From positions 36,119,204-36,183,203 of the forward strand of contig OX235273.1 in assembly GCA_944472155.2 (NCBI GenBank): a DNA stretch of 64,000 nucleotides, written 5' to 3'. This DNA comes from Trichobilharzia szidati (lineage: Eukaryota; Platyhelminthes; Trematoda; Strigeidida; Schistosomatidae). This document shows, piece after piece, positions 22,136-32,234 of this stretch. The position numbers and the translations under genes were made by a program. Every line of letters starts with the position of its first letter. The stretch's first letter is position 1. Under the pieces are notes generated by a model, which ran no database searches, had not been told where the DNA came from, and saw only the letters and a program-made list of their open reading frames with translations.

Positions 22136-22602
22136 ATTAGATAGCTGGAGGCAATCGGTAGGAAGTCCTGATTGGACCTAGGTTCCGTGCTAGTTGGCAC
22201 TCACCAGTTAGCAAGGCGTATCTGCAACCGCCTTGAAGGAACTCATGTCCCTTCTGAGCAGATTCGAACCCGCGTCATCCAGTGCTGCCTGCAGTCAGAG
22301 ACGTTACCACTGAGCTATTCGGGCTCGCGGTTGACCTCCTGTAGGACTGTAGGGGGTGTTTTGATTGGACACTAGTAACTAGTGTGACGTGTCTAGTCCT
22401 TTTTTTGGTGCAGACTGAATTCTATCAGTCAAGGCTTCCTGCCGATTGCCTCCAACTATCTAATATCATCAAATCAATGTGCACCGTGATGGCGAGCTAC
22501 CTAGAATGGTGGCCACATTGCAAAACCTGACTGACAGAATTCAGTCTGCACCAAAGAAAGCACTAGACACGTCACACTAGTTACTAGTGTCCAATCAAAA
22601 TA
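22136..22602 (-). mobile_element. SINE-C copy nested in RTE
   Basis: On the minus strand: GCCCGAATAGCTCAGTGG as box A region and GGGTTCGAATCTG as box B, then CTGGTGA, the stem GTGCCAACTAGCAC and GGAACCTAGGTC, a decayed hammerhead-like block. To the right, 22365-22436 and 22531-22600 are inverted copies around CACTAGTAACTAGTG. TAATGTCAA occurs at 22124-22132 and 22605-22613, as expected for a TSD. Confidence 0.7.
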
Positions 22603-22781
22603 ATGTCAAGTTAGTCAGTTATTCTGTATATGGTTCAGAGACTTGTTGCGTTACCGAAAACATTTCCTAAAGCCTACTGTAGACTTTTATCAACAACTGC
22701 CTTCCCTACACACAAAAGATAAGACAGTCTACTGAAAAGGCTGAGCAACAAGAGGCTGTGCCAACGAACCAATAAAGAACA

Positions 22782-23015
22782 CTTTTTCCTTCACGTTCCC
22801 AGTGGAACATAGGGGCTTAAGCTAGTGGCTTGAAGTTTCTGTAGCAGTGTTTAATTTCTACAGGATGGGGTTGCTAGCCTCATTCCCAACCTTTCCTCTT
22901 CACCAGCTTTATTTCTGGCTTAGCGAGGTAAAGGAGTGAGTCGGTGGCCGGGGATCGAACCCCGGACCATGTGCATGGTCGGCGAGCGTCCTAACCGCTA
23001 TGCCACCAACGCACA
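22782..23015 (-). mobile_element. SINE-A nested in RTE, 12-bp TSD
   Basis: Antisense tail CTTCACGTTCCCAGTGGAAC, body, box B GGGGATCGAACCCC and 5' end ACCAACGCAC. Perfect CAATAAAGAACA repeats at 22770-22781 and 23016-23027 bound it. The element is 234 bp and nearly intact. Confidence 0.9.
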
Positions 23016-23305
23016 CAATAAAGAACATACTGTCCAAAAAATGTGTCAAAGCAAATGGAGATGGATTGGAAACAAGCTGAGTGACATCATGCGCCAGGCA
23101 ACCCCTTGAGTGTAACGTGAATAAAAAAAGGATAGTTTTGGCTTTCTAGAGTGACACTGAGTTGAGGGTGTGGAAAGGAGATGAGTGCTTATGGGCGTAT
23201 TGTGGAACTAGGGAGACAGGACTTGAGATAACATGATGAAACTGCTATTAGCTTCATCAGAAGTTCCTTTTTTTCACTCGAAACCCAAGGGAATCTTATT
23301 AATAA

Positions 23306-23574
23306 TATAAAGCTTGTAAAAGCGTATTTATAATGGCATATATTGATGATCATATCTTGTATTCAATTTTAAAGAGGATGAAAAACGCTCAGGGAGATGA
23401 TAAACCCCCGACCCAAAGCAATACACGCACTCCTTTAGTTACGTGCCCACTAAATATAAAACAAATATTGTTAAGTATCTTACGGCCTGAGCAAGAAAGA
23501 TCTGTACGAATGTTTACTTACAAAAGGAGTTTGAATATATTCATGATTCCTTGACATAGAAGGGCTATTCCAGT
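23306..23574 (+). other. Unassigned ORF between RTE and PLE
   Basis: An open frame at 23333-23554 (73 codons) begins MAYIDDHILYSILKRMK. I do not recognise the product. It starts right after the RTE 3' end and stops before the PLE-I remnant, so it may be flanking or mobile DNA and not a gene. Confidence 0.25.
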
Positions 23575-24235
23575 AGTTTTATGAATAAACATTAGATAGA
23601 AAACCTGAGTGAGACGTTGACCGCATGGAAGGAACTTCTATTGATTAGGTTACAGTTTAATGGGGACTTATCTAGTGAGATTTTCATTCAAAGACTAGTC
23701 ACAAGTATACATAGAACATTTGACGAAGAGGACTTATATTTGCCATTCTCTAGCCGACGAATGATTGGATCACTCAAATGAAGGATAAACTAGATAGTTT
23801 TGCCACATCTATGTGCATTTATCAATTCAACTGAACCTTAGGGGACAGTTATGTTGGGCGTACTACTAGATAGCTTAGCCAACATGTTATTGACTACTTC
23901 CTTTCGTTGTTTGGCAGACACCTGTAGCTACATTTTTTCACATTACATTTAGTTGACAGTGGTCATGTAGGGAAGGTAGAAAACGATAACATTCAAGGTG
24001 ATTTATCACATCCCGCCGAAACTTTCCAACAGACTTCGTATTCATCTACTGCAAACAGCTGAGGTGATAGGCATTAAACCTAAACTATGCATTCAAAAAA
24101 AAGTTCGTGCAGCCCTTATCTTTCCCTTGACCTATTAAGACCTAACACCAACTGATGACGTCACCACTACTACTCCCTACTTATATTTTCAACCACTCTC
24201 TTTTCATCCCTTAGTCTTATCACGTTTCCATTGAA
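23575..24235 (+). pseudogene. PLE-I pseudogene, linker and GIY-YIG region
   Basis: Across several frames: LQFNGDLSSEIFIQRLV (linker), FSSRRMI, MKDKLDSFATSMCIYQFN, a stop, then DSYVGRTTR (GIY-YIG), and near the end KLCIQKK. It is 5'-truncated with at least one stop and several frameshifts. The 3' UTR matches the fragment at 8700. Confidence 0.8.
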
Positions 24236-24945
24236 AGCGAAGTCTTTACTATGGGTATATTTCGTATTTTAATCTGTAAGGCTTCTTCAGACTAAAGATG
24301 AAAGTTCATTTTTGTTAGTAGCTATTACATGCCATAACTTTGAATTGGTTTTATCTGTCAGGCAGACATATGTGATCACTCAATCATGGTCAATCAATCA
24401 ATCACTCAATCAATCAATCAATGAATCAATTGAAATAATGTCAAGATTAAATTAATTGCCTATAAAAATAGATGAATAAATAAGATGAATAGCTTTCAAT
24501 CATCATCACAGCAACAACAACAATAATAATTAGTTGGAACTATTATGGTGTGACTGATAATTACACACATGAAATCATAGAAGAGATTTTGCCTAACTCC
24601 CTTAAATGTTTCTTTGGTTAGTGTTTAACGATTTAACTACTCAGCTTCATTCTCGTTCTAGACAACAAACCTCTTCAAAATGAAATAGGCATTTGTTTAG
24701 AAATTTCTTGGGACAATCAATCACTATGTGAAGAGAGGGTTTGTTGACGGTGGTGGTTATTTCATTCGAAGGGAATTCCCGCCTTAAGTTAGCACTGATG
24801 AAGATATATTGTGTCTATAGGAGGTGAATGAAATCTTTGCGATGAGACTATTTAACTCAGAGAATTTAAAGGATTCAGAATAATCACACATGGGGTCAAG
24901 TCTCAAAGAATGTTTCATATAGCATTCCAAAAAGCAACGTTGCAG
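24236..24945. other. No gene; (CAAT)n microsatellite
   Basis: The CAAT-rich tract at 24385-24432 is a microsatellite. The remainder is unassigned. Confidence 0.5.
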
Positions 24946-24949
24946 GTTG

Positions 24950-25250
24950 AAGGTGTAGCAGTAACTCATCGAAGAAGACATTGCGAAGTGGTCGCGCTAT
25001 CCTATGAGTTTACAGAATTTAGAATTCATGGGTTGGCCATTGGATTGAGTCCCAATGGCTTAATGGTCTACGAGTTCACTAGCCTTGCAACCAGAAGGTC
25101 CTGGGTTCGAACTCTGGCGGTTGGTGCATATTGCTGAAGAATTCAGAGAGACTAGGACGGGGAAAGACAGCTGCCCAGTACTCCAAGGTGGTTTTCCAAT
25201 GGTTCTCTAACAGGATGTCAGCTCATGGTGAAATCCTCCAACCAGTAAAA
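24950..25250 (+). mobile_element. SINE-D copy
   Basis: Leader AATTCATGGGTTGGCCATTGG, box A TGGCTTAATGG, box B-like GGGTTCGAACTCTGG, then TTGCTGAAGAATTC, ACTAGGACGGGGAAAGACAGC and CAGTACTCC. The core CTGAAGA is intact, but GAAAC and stem II are changed. Confidence 0.75.
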
Positions 25251-25354
25251 CAAAATTCCCTACAAAACAAATACTTGAATGACTTATACGACATAAAGTC
25301 AAAAGTGCTGTGTAGTATTGTTGTGTTTGTTTAAGCTCTGAGGTGCATGCAGCA

Positions 25355-25600
25355 TACCTATGGCGTAGCCAGTGTCGTGTGTCCATTCCATAATGCATTG
25401 GTGAAGACTGTGTTTTATCAGTCACATCGGTGATGGTCAATCAATCTATCTCGGTGACTACATTGCAAACTTGACCGATAGAGTTCAGTATGCACCATCA
25501 CTGAGGACTAGAATCATAACAAGTCAGTGTATCCTTCACAGTCCTACAAGAGATCACTGGTAACGTCTTTGGCTGTAGCACTGGGTGATAGGGATTTAAA
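25355..25600. repeat. SINE-C-related fragments
   Basis: GACTACATTGCAAACTTGACC and GAGTTCAGTATGCACCA match the SINE-C distal part. 25540-25595 resembles the head around GGTAACGTCTTTGGCTG. Both are diverged. Confidence 0.5.
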
Positions 25601-26149
25601 TTGTAAAGGGAATATGACAACCTTCAAGAACAGATTGAGAATGAGATTGTTGAAACGAGTAACACTTTATTCACTGAAAGCCTGATTTTCAACCACAGGT
25701 GTCTGGTGAAGAATTGGTCTTACTACTCTAAAACGACTAATAAGTTCGTGTATACTGAAATCCAGCTCTGTTTTTCGTTTACAAGTTTTTCAGTGTTGTG
25801 ATTTTATTTTAGTTATTTAAGTTCTTTCGAAATTAACATTTTGTCTACTTACAAGTAGTATATATTTGTAGCTTAAAAAAGGCTGGAGGTAATTACATTT
25901 AGATAAGTACACTATTTTACAACCTCGGTGGTTCATTTGTAGGATGCTTACCAGTCACGTATATCATCTAGGGTTCGACCAACCGACCAACCGACCAACC
26001 CACTCCTAAATGTAGCCAGTAATAAGTTCTAGTTTCACTGAATTCTCACTGAAACTTCATTTATGAGTAGGTTAGCCACTGTAAAGATTTTTAACTCACA
26101 TTGGTAAAATTTTTAGTCTGATAAGTTTGAATATAGATATATTGTTATT
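25601..26149. other. No gene; SINE-A-like head and CCAA repeat
   Basis: 25922-26040 resembles an old SINE-A head (CTCGGTGGTTCATTTGTAGG) with a short (CCGA/CCAA)n expansion at 25976-26002. Confidence 0.4.
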
Positions 26150-26307
26150 ATTTTTACTATTGTTCCGTTAGGTTCCAAGTGGAACATATGGCTTCAACAG
26201 CAAATCTACACTTTCTCCTATTTCTTGCTGTCCCCTTTAGCTGACTCCACTATTGCTCATAGTCTCTGATCTTCTCTTCAAACGATCTCCTCCATAACAA
26301 CTCTGGT
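26150..26307 (-). mobile_element. RTE-like LINE 3' end fragment, antisense
   Basis: Begins GGTTCCAAGTGGAACATATGG, with CTCATAGTCTCTGATCTTC and ACGATCTCCTCCAT, as in the other antisense RTE ends. Confidence 0.7.
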
Positions 26308-26321
26308 AAATATAGTTATTT

Positions 26322-26545
26322 GTGTCGGTGGCATAGCGGTTAGGACGCTGGTCGACCATGCACATGGTCCGGGATTCGATCCCCGGCCGACGCACTCCTT
26401 TACCTCGCTAAGCCAGAAATAATGCTGGTGAAGAGGAAGGTTGGGCATGTGGATAGCAACCCCATCTTGTAAAAATAAACATTGCTACAGAAACTCCAAG
26501 CCACTAGCTTGAAGCCTTATGTTCCACTGGCGAACGTGAAGGGAA
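26322..26545 (+). mobile_element. SINE-A, nearly full, 14-bp TSD
   Basis: Head GTGTCGGTGGCATAGCGG, box B GGGATTCGATCCCC, then CACTCCTTTACCTCGC, body, and tail ending TGTTCCACTGGCGAACG. Perfect AAATATAGTTATTT repeats at 26308-26321 and 26546-26559 flank it. This is a good reference copy for the family. Confidence 0.92.
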
Positions 26546-26777
26546 AAATATAGTTATTTATTGAAAAAATTAAAGGGTGGGTGGAAAAGGGGGTTTCATC
26601 GCAAATGAGTAAATATCAGAAATCACAGGTACATCCAGCTGTTGGATGACATTAACGTTTACGGATTTAATCCACTGCGGAGTGATAGGAAGTGAATTGT
26701 TTAAGAGTCATAACATTGGTAAAAGTATTCAGTAATTATTTTTCAGGTGTTCTGTCTTTATATATACGTGTATACTT

Positions 26778-26912
26778 ATGGAATTCACTCAAACTGAATT
26801 TATAGACTTAAGGATTCACTTGTTACCAAAGAAAAACCTCTTCGACTTAGAGTATGTGATTGATATTATCCCGATAGATGAAGACGGTGACAAAAAATAC
26901 GGAGTCTTCTGA
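26778..26912 (+). CDS. Small unassigned ORF, 44 codons
   Basis: The frame begins MEFTQTEFIDLRIHLLPKK and is rich in acidic residues toward its end (IDEDGDKK). I do not recognise it. No splice sites or neighbours support expression, and it lies in otherwise unassigned DNA before a LINE fragment. It could be a chance ORF or a remnant of an unknown element. Confidence 0.15.
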   Translation: MEFTQTEFIDLRIHLLPKKNLFDLEYVIDIIPIDEDGDKKYGVF

Positions 26913-26999
26913 ACAAAACCTTGAGTAACTTCGAATGTTTGGCACATGGTTCGCTCTTGTCAAGTTTAAGATGATGCTACGGGACTGGACTACAATGAC

Positions 27000-27765
27000 T
27001 GACTTCTAGCTTAAAGATTGAGAGCGAATTGGTAGAGCATGTTGACCATGTCGCTTAATGGGAAGTTACATCAACCTCAATGGGCTGATTACTGACGGAA
27101 TCTCAGAAGGGAAATTAAAGACCCGCGTGGCATTTACCAATTTACACCATCTCTGGCGTGGGCGTGATATCCGACTGGCTATCGATCAAACAAAGTGTGT
27201 ATTGCTCTACAGTTCGCTCTGTTCTTCTGTGTGGCTGTGAAACATGGCCACTGATTGTGAAAGACGTGAAGAGGCCAACTGTCTTTGACAATCGATTTTT
27301 GCGGCCTGCCTCATATTCTCAGTGGTATAATATAATGAGTAATATTGAAGTTAGGCGTAGAATGTTAGATAAGGTGAACAAGTCAATCGATAAGGTTATG
27401 AAGTTACATCGATTGAGATGGCTAGGACATTTTCCCCGCATGCCGAGTCACCGTCTTCCTCTACAGGCAGTGTGAGATGACATCGGATTAGGTTGGAAAA
27501 GAGTTATGAGTGGTGGTCAAACCAAAACTTGAAATCAATCCATTGAGTTTTTGACAGGTAGTTTTAGCCACCCACGTGAGGAGGTGTAGACTGCTATTAT
27601 GTGGTTGGGCTCCTCGAAGTGCTGGGGACCAATGGTTTCAGACTATTATTGTTGATATGGCTCAAAATCGTTGTCCGATGCGCAGATGCGTTATTCTTTC
27701 ATGTTAATTTCCTTTATCCCGTTGATTTCTGCTGATTATACTCCTTTTGGAGTGTGGCAACTTGA
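27000..27765 (+). mobile_element. Family B non-LTR LINE fragment, C-terminal region
   Basis: Forward frames give SYINLNGLITDGISEGK (YLGS-equivalent), VLLCGCETWPLIVKDVKR, NIEVRRRML, LHRLRWLGHFPRMPSHRLP and a frame-broken tail with GGQTKT. This resembles the C-terminal region of an endonuclease/RT LINE, but differs from the RTE copies in sequence and 3' end. Related copies lie at 34590, 41470 and 54895. Frameshifts and stops make it a pseudogene. Confidence 0.8.
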
Positions 27766-27870
27766 AAGGCAGTTCCGAATAATAAATTTCACAATAAATT
27801 ATGCATAAATTTATGAATAATTAATAAAAATTAATGGGTTTTTCAATTGTCTTTTATTTTCATTGAATAG

Positions 27871-28063
27871 ATTTTCTATGTTGGCTGTACAGCTGAAAAA
27901 CACTCAGTTTCCAATTGTTTTCAATTTCCTGTACAAAAACCCAGCAATCATATGATATCGCAACATTTCAATGACAAAATGAATAATGGTAGTAATCATA
28001 ATATTAATAGTAATATTAATACTAATACTACTAATAATAATAGTAATCATAACAATAATGCAG
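27871..28063 (+). CDS. DYRK class II kinase, exon with DH-box end and Asn-rich tract
   Basis: A pyrimidine-rich tract and AG (27869-27870) precede the exon, and GTAAGC follows it. The frame codes IFYVGCTAEKH, which fits the end of the DYRK homology box upstream of the kinase domain (the Y-F-x-G-x-x-A-K pattern of DYRK2-type proteins). A low-complexity stretch of mostly Asn, with Ser, Thr, His and Ile, fills residues 37-64. The exon leaves one base (G), which joins AC of 34280-34281 to give Asp in phase. That phase match, the splice sites and the homology box support this as a true exon. Earlier exons should end in phase 0; none was identified to the left. Confidence 0.8.
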
Positions 28064-28195
28064 GTAAGCGGTGCAAAGGGATTATTATTCGAACATATTT
28101 TTTATTTTTGTTTTAATGTTGTTCAGTTGTGTTCAATATTTCTGTGCATTGAATATTGAACAAAGTGGAGTGATGTTAAGGCATTCCTCTAAGTT

Positions 28196-30012
28196 CACCA
28201 GTCTCATTGAACAAGTCTACAAGTGGGGCAGATCAGGATGTCAAAGCCAGCCAGAATCGAAAAGGCGAAACAGAACCTCATAACTCTAAAATCAGTTTGG
28301 AAATCTTCTGCAGTCCTCACGCTCATGAACAAGATTCGGATTTTCAATACAGCTGTTAAGTCAGTCAGTTCTTCTATATGGGTCAGAAACTTGTACTACG
28401 CGTGCTTCACGAAAGGTATTTCCGACAGGCTGGTGTAGACTATTGTCTACAGGACACCATAGAAGATGAACTGGACAATCTCAAGAGAATCCTCGTCGAG
28501 AATTGTTATCCAGGAAGATTTATTGCAAAATCTATGAATCCTAGACCACAAAAGCCGCCCATGCTTAGCGTCCCGAAAAAAACTACTCTACATGAACCTT
28601 CAATTTAATGGAGATATATCTGAGGAAACACTAAAAAATCGACTGTCGTGCTCACTTAAGAAGACCTTCTTCGCAGCTGAACTACGACTGACCTTCTCCA
28701 CAAAACGTATGATTCATGTGAACGTGAAGGATAAGCTATCACTGCTGGCCTCATCAATGTGTATTTATCAATTCGCTTGCTCGTATGGAGCCAGGTATGT
28801 CGGCCGTACCCAGCACTCGCTTTCCAAACGTATCACCGAACACTTACCAACATGGTTTTACAAAGGAGAAAATCAATGCCCCCGCAGCTCCATCTTAGAA
28901 CATCTGATAGTATCCGGACACCAAGCTACACCGCAAACAAACTTCAAAGTCCTCTACAGAGTAAGAAGTAGTCTTCCTAAAAGGGTACGAATCAGACTTC
29001 TTCAAACTGCAGAAGCAATGGCGATTCACTTGCTAAGCTCTGAACTCTGAATACAGAAGAAGTTCGTTCAATCACTACACTTGGAATGGACGTAATCTAT
29101 CTTATTAGCCGACAAGTAAATTCCACCTAATCTTTTCTTCTGTCTCTTCATTAGTATTATTTTGTCTTCTCAATTGTAATATTTTACATTTTCAACTTTC
29201 TTGTTCTCTACCCGCACCCGATTCAATTTCTACACCTAACTACCACTGTTACTGACTTGAACAACGCTCAATTTCTAATCATCTATGTTACGTCATGCAA
29301 CTTATTTGCTCAATTTCACTTCTACTTAGTCTCTACCTGTGACTACCTCTGTTGCTACCCTGACCTAAGTTCAAACATTTTAGTCAATTATATTACGTCA
29401 TCTAGCTTACTAACTCAATCTTACTTTAGTTGCTGTCTAATTAACCTTGTTTCTATATTACATCATTCTTGTATTAACTAATGAATTATCTAAACTTGAC
29501 AAACCTCATGTACATAGAAGCACAAATAATTATATATAAATGCGATTGTACAGCTATGTGAATGAATTCGCCGAAAAGAGTCTCTTCGCTGAACGTTTTC
29601 TCTTTTTCATATGACTCAATGGGGATTTTCGAGCTACAGCTGTCTTCGCTGGCTCCACACTTGAGATCAAATGCTCGGAAAGAATTTGCAAAATGGAACT
29701 CTAGAAACAAACCAACCAAGAGCCTATTGCTTAACAAATATGGTGAAGAAAATGCAGATGGATTGGACACACACTGAGGAGACTGTCGAAGGACATTGCG
29801 TACCAGGCTAGCTCTTGAGTGGAAACCGAATGGGAAACGGCAAGTTGGGTGTGGGTCTTAGGGTGACATGGCGGCAGGATCGTGTGAGGAGGAGATGAGA
29901 GACTATGGGCAATTGTGCGGCCAGCCAGGGAGGACTGTACAAAATAGGACAAAATGGATATGTGCTGTTGAAGCCTTATGTTTCACTCGGAATCAAAAGG
30001 AATAGTAATAAT
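28196..30012 (+). mobile_element. RTE-like LINE copy split by a PLE-I
   Basis: The left part (28235-28434) has a MSKPARIEKAK segment (usual DVKxRIGKAR), NKIRIFNTAVKSV and the YGSETW-like region ending at TTTCCGACAGGCTG. The right part (29636-30012) resumes with CAGCTGTCTTCGCTGGCTCC, the NKYGEENADGLDTH region and the 3' end GAAGCCTTATG with (AAT)-like tail. Removing 28435-29635 restores LINE order. Confidence 0.8.
28435..29635 (+). pseudogene. PLE-I insertion, linker and GIY-YIG endonuclease
   Basis: Starts in the linker (EDELDNLKRILVENCYPGRF). After a frameshift near 28590 the frame stays open to 29048: LQFNGDISEETLKNRLSCS, SMCIYQFACSYGARYVGRT (GIY-YIG), then EHLPTWF, and an AEAMAIH segment with the acidic residue of the nuclease. 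RT is absent (5' truncation). The 3' UTR runs to about 29630, including TTCGCTGAACG. The element sits inside the RTE copy. Confidence 0.85.
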
Positions 30013-30359
30013 GAATAAGTCATGCTATTCCACATAGCAGTAAATGTTGTTTGATTGTCATACCTTGCTAGGCACCGCGTTTTAGAATTCAGAATATAAA
30101 ATTGCATCTTCATGACTTCATGCTAGTGTATGTGGCTTAAAGGTCTCGTTTCTATTTGTTTCCTAGTGGCGCTGATTCAAATTGGTGTGATTTTAGGGAA
30201 TTTCTTTAAGCATCACTCAATGAAACAGTCATTTTATCATTGTAGAGAACTTGAAACTCGGTCTTATTTCTCTGGGATAGATTTCATTGGCTGTCTGATA
30301 TGATCTTTTCAGTTAACCTAGGTTAATGATTTGCTACCTGTTTGGCAATTTATATCTAA

Positions 30360-30890
30360 GTTTGTTTGTCATTTAGAGAACTATTGAAAACCATCATAGA
30401 TTGCTTAACAGCTGTTTCATCCTAGATTAGGACTCTTCAGAAGAATGCATCTACGACCCAACTATGGATCGAACCCTTGATCCCTAAGCTTTTGGATATT
30501 AATCTGATGTCCACTGGATTCCAGCTGCATGATGCAGTTCCCTTGAGTTCTAGTGAGATTTCTTATCTAGTGGGGATTCCACTACGCTGAATGTAAGGAC
30601 AGGTAGGCACTCGCTGATGACGCAGTAGGTAGGGGTTGAGTCAAAACTGCGGATTGACAGAAGTTAGAATTCACGGGTCGTTGAATTACAGAGCGAGTAG
30701 GTTGAATGCCCAATAAAATTGACTTCGTAACCTGAAGGTCCCGGGCTCAATCCCCATTAGGATCATGAGTCCTGAACAAGGATGAAACAGTTGTCCAGTA
30801 CTCCGTGATGGTATTTTCAGTAGCACTGAAGGTGATGTCAGTCCAGGACCACACTTGAAATGAATCAGATTCCTGCAAGACAACTCTTGA
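30360..30890. repeat. Two SINE-D copies in inverted orientation
   Basis: Antisense copy 30360-30540. Its minus-strand ribozyme part reads CTGAAGA, stem GTCCTAATCTAGGAT, GAAACAGCTGTT, so all core bases are intact. Forward copy 30650-30890 has TTAGAATTCACGGGTCG, a box B-like GGGCTCAATCCCC, GTCC...GGAT, then GAAACAGTTGTC and CAGTACTCC, with a damaged 5' core. Confidence 0.7.
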
Positions 30891-31249
30891 AACTTTGTAT
30901 TCAAACTAACCGCGTCATTATTTCTATACATAAATGATAATCAGACTCACTCACAACCATTCCAGTTTTACGTTTTAGGGATTAAGCCTCCTGTGAATGC
31001 GTATCTACGAGTTTGATTTCTCCTGTGAAGGCAGTTACACATTAGCCATACAACTAAGCATTTTCATCATAGAATTTCTGAACATCGTTCTGAATGGATA
31101 AGCAAGGGACGAACAAAAGGTCTCTTCATAGCTCTGCTTTATCTCACTTTGTGTAGACACTGAACATAAAGTTGATGTTAACAAGTCATTTAAAGTCATT
31201 TATGACACTCTGAATAATCCTAATTTTTTCTCAATTTTGATCACGTACT

Positions 31250-31515
31250 GATATCGGTCAGAGAATCACTGGAAAACCAAGTCGTACTGGACATTTGTTT
31301 CCCCTTAGTTTGGGACTATTTAGCAGTACGCTTCCATGACACCACCTCCAGGGATCGAGCCAATGGGTCCCGATCCAATGGCTGAGTGGTCTACGAACCT
31401 GTGTTTTAACTGGAAGGTCCTGGGTTCGAACCCTGGTAGGTGCATACTGCTGAAGAGCCTCAAAGTATTATGAAACAACTGTTCAATACTTCCTAGTTTT
31501 CAGTGGTTCTGTAAC
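31250..31515. repeat. SINE-D inverted pair
   Basis: Antisense part 31255-31365: stem I GTACTG and CAGTAC intact, core CTAAATA altered, GAAAC intact. Forward part 31366-31515: TGGCTGAGTGGTCTACG, GGGTTCGAACCCTGG, then ACTGCTGAAGAG, a weak stem II, GAAACAACTGTTC and AATAC. Confidence 0.75.
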
Positions 31516-31713
31516 TGACATCATTCTGTAATAAAACTTGGGACAAATCAAATCTCATCAAAATAACTCACTTGAAAATACTAATTTTACTTTACGAGTT
31601 TGTTTTTTGCGTACAACTGTAAGGTCGTTGAATTCTATCTGAAGAAACTGAGCTTGTGTGTTTAGAAGGAATTCTGTCAGTACAGTCAGTTTCCTTGCCT
31701 TGACAATTATAAC

Positions 31714-31917
31714 ATGAATATGAAGAAATCTGATGATTTTCCCTTCTTCAACTGTAAGAGAAGGAAACCTGAATGTGTGGCTACAGAAACTTCAAAGCAC
31801 AGTTCTAAAGGTATACGATCTAAATATTTTGGTCAGGAATCTGTATTAGGTAGGTGGACAGATCGCGAAGCATTTTCAACTCTGTTAGATATCACATATT
31901 TTACTAAGTCTCCTTAA
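31714..31917 (+). other. Unassigned ORF, 67 codons
   Basis: Starts MNMKKSDDFPFFNCKRRKP, basic at the N-terminal end, and ends ITYFTKSP. I recognise no domain. It lies inside a DYRK intron in the same orientation, with no splice support in the DYRK frame. It may be a fragment of another gene's retrocopy or chance. Confidence 0.2.
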
Positions 31918-32234
31918 CTCACTAAAGGAAACAATGGTCCCTAGAGGATTGAAATTATAGAATACATTTAGTCATTTAAGAGTTAATTAGTTCAACAGGA
32001 AAACTAACCGCTGTTTCTTTCAAAAACTCCAAAAAATCTTTTACCTAACTATATCTGATCTGTTTGATAAAATATACTACTGATAGATGTTGATATTCGG
32101 AGACCATTCAGGTCAATAACCGGTGCTTGCTAACTAGCTTTCGTTTTTTTAACCTTGTGATTGAACTCATTATCTCGGGGTTAACCGGGATCAGTTCACT
32201 TCAGAGATGACATAGCAAAAACTATAGTACAACA

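Larger units (their letters stand above)
21940..23305 (+). mobile_element. RTE-like LINE 3' copy with two nested SINEs
   Basis: Forward segments at 21940-22135, 22603-22781 and 23028-23305 read through in element order: YLGS-like region, KIRIF-like region, LLYGSETC region, the WIGN region and the 3' end with (AAT)-like tail. SINE-C (22136-22602) and SINE-A (22782-23015) interrupt it. Many stops and frameshifts are present. Confidence 0.75.
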
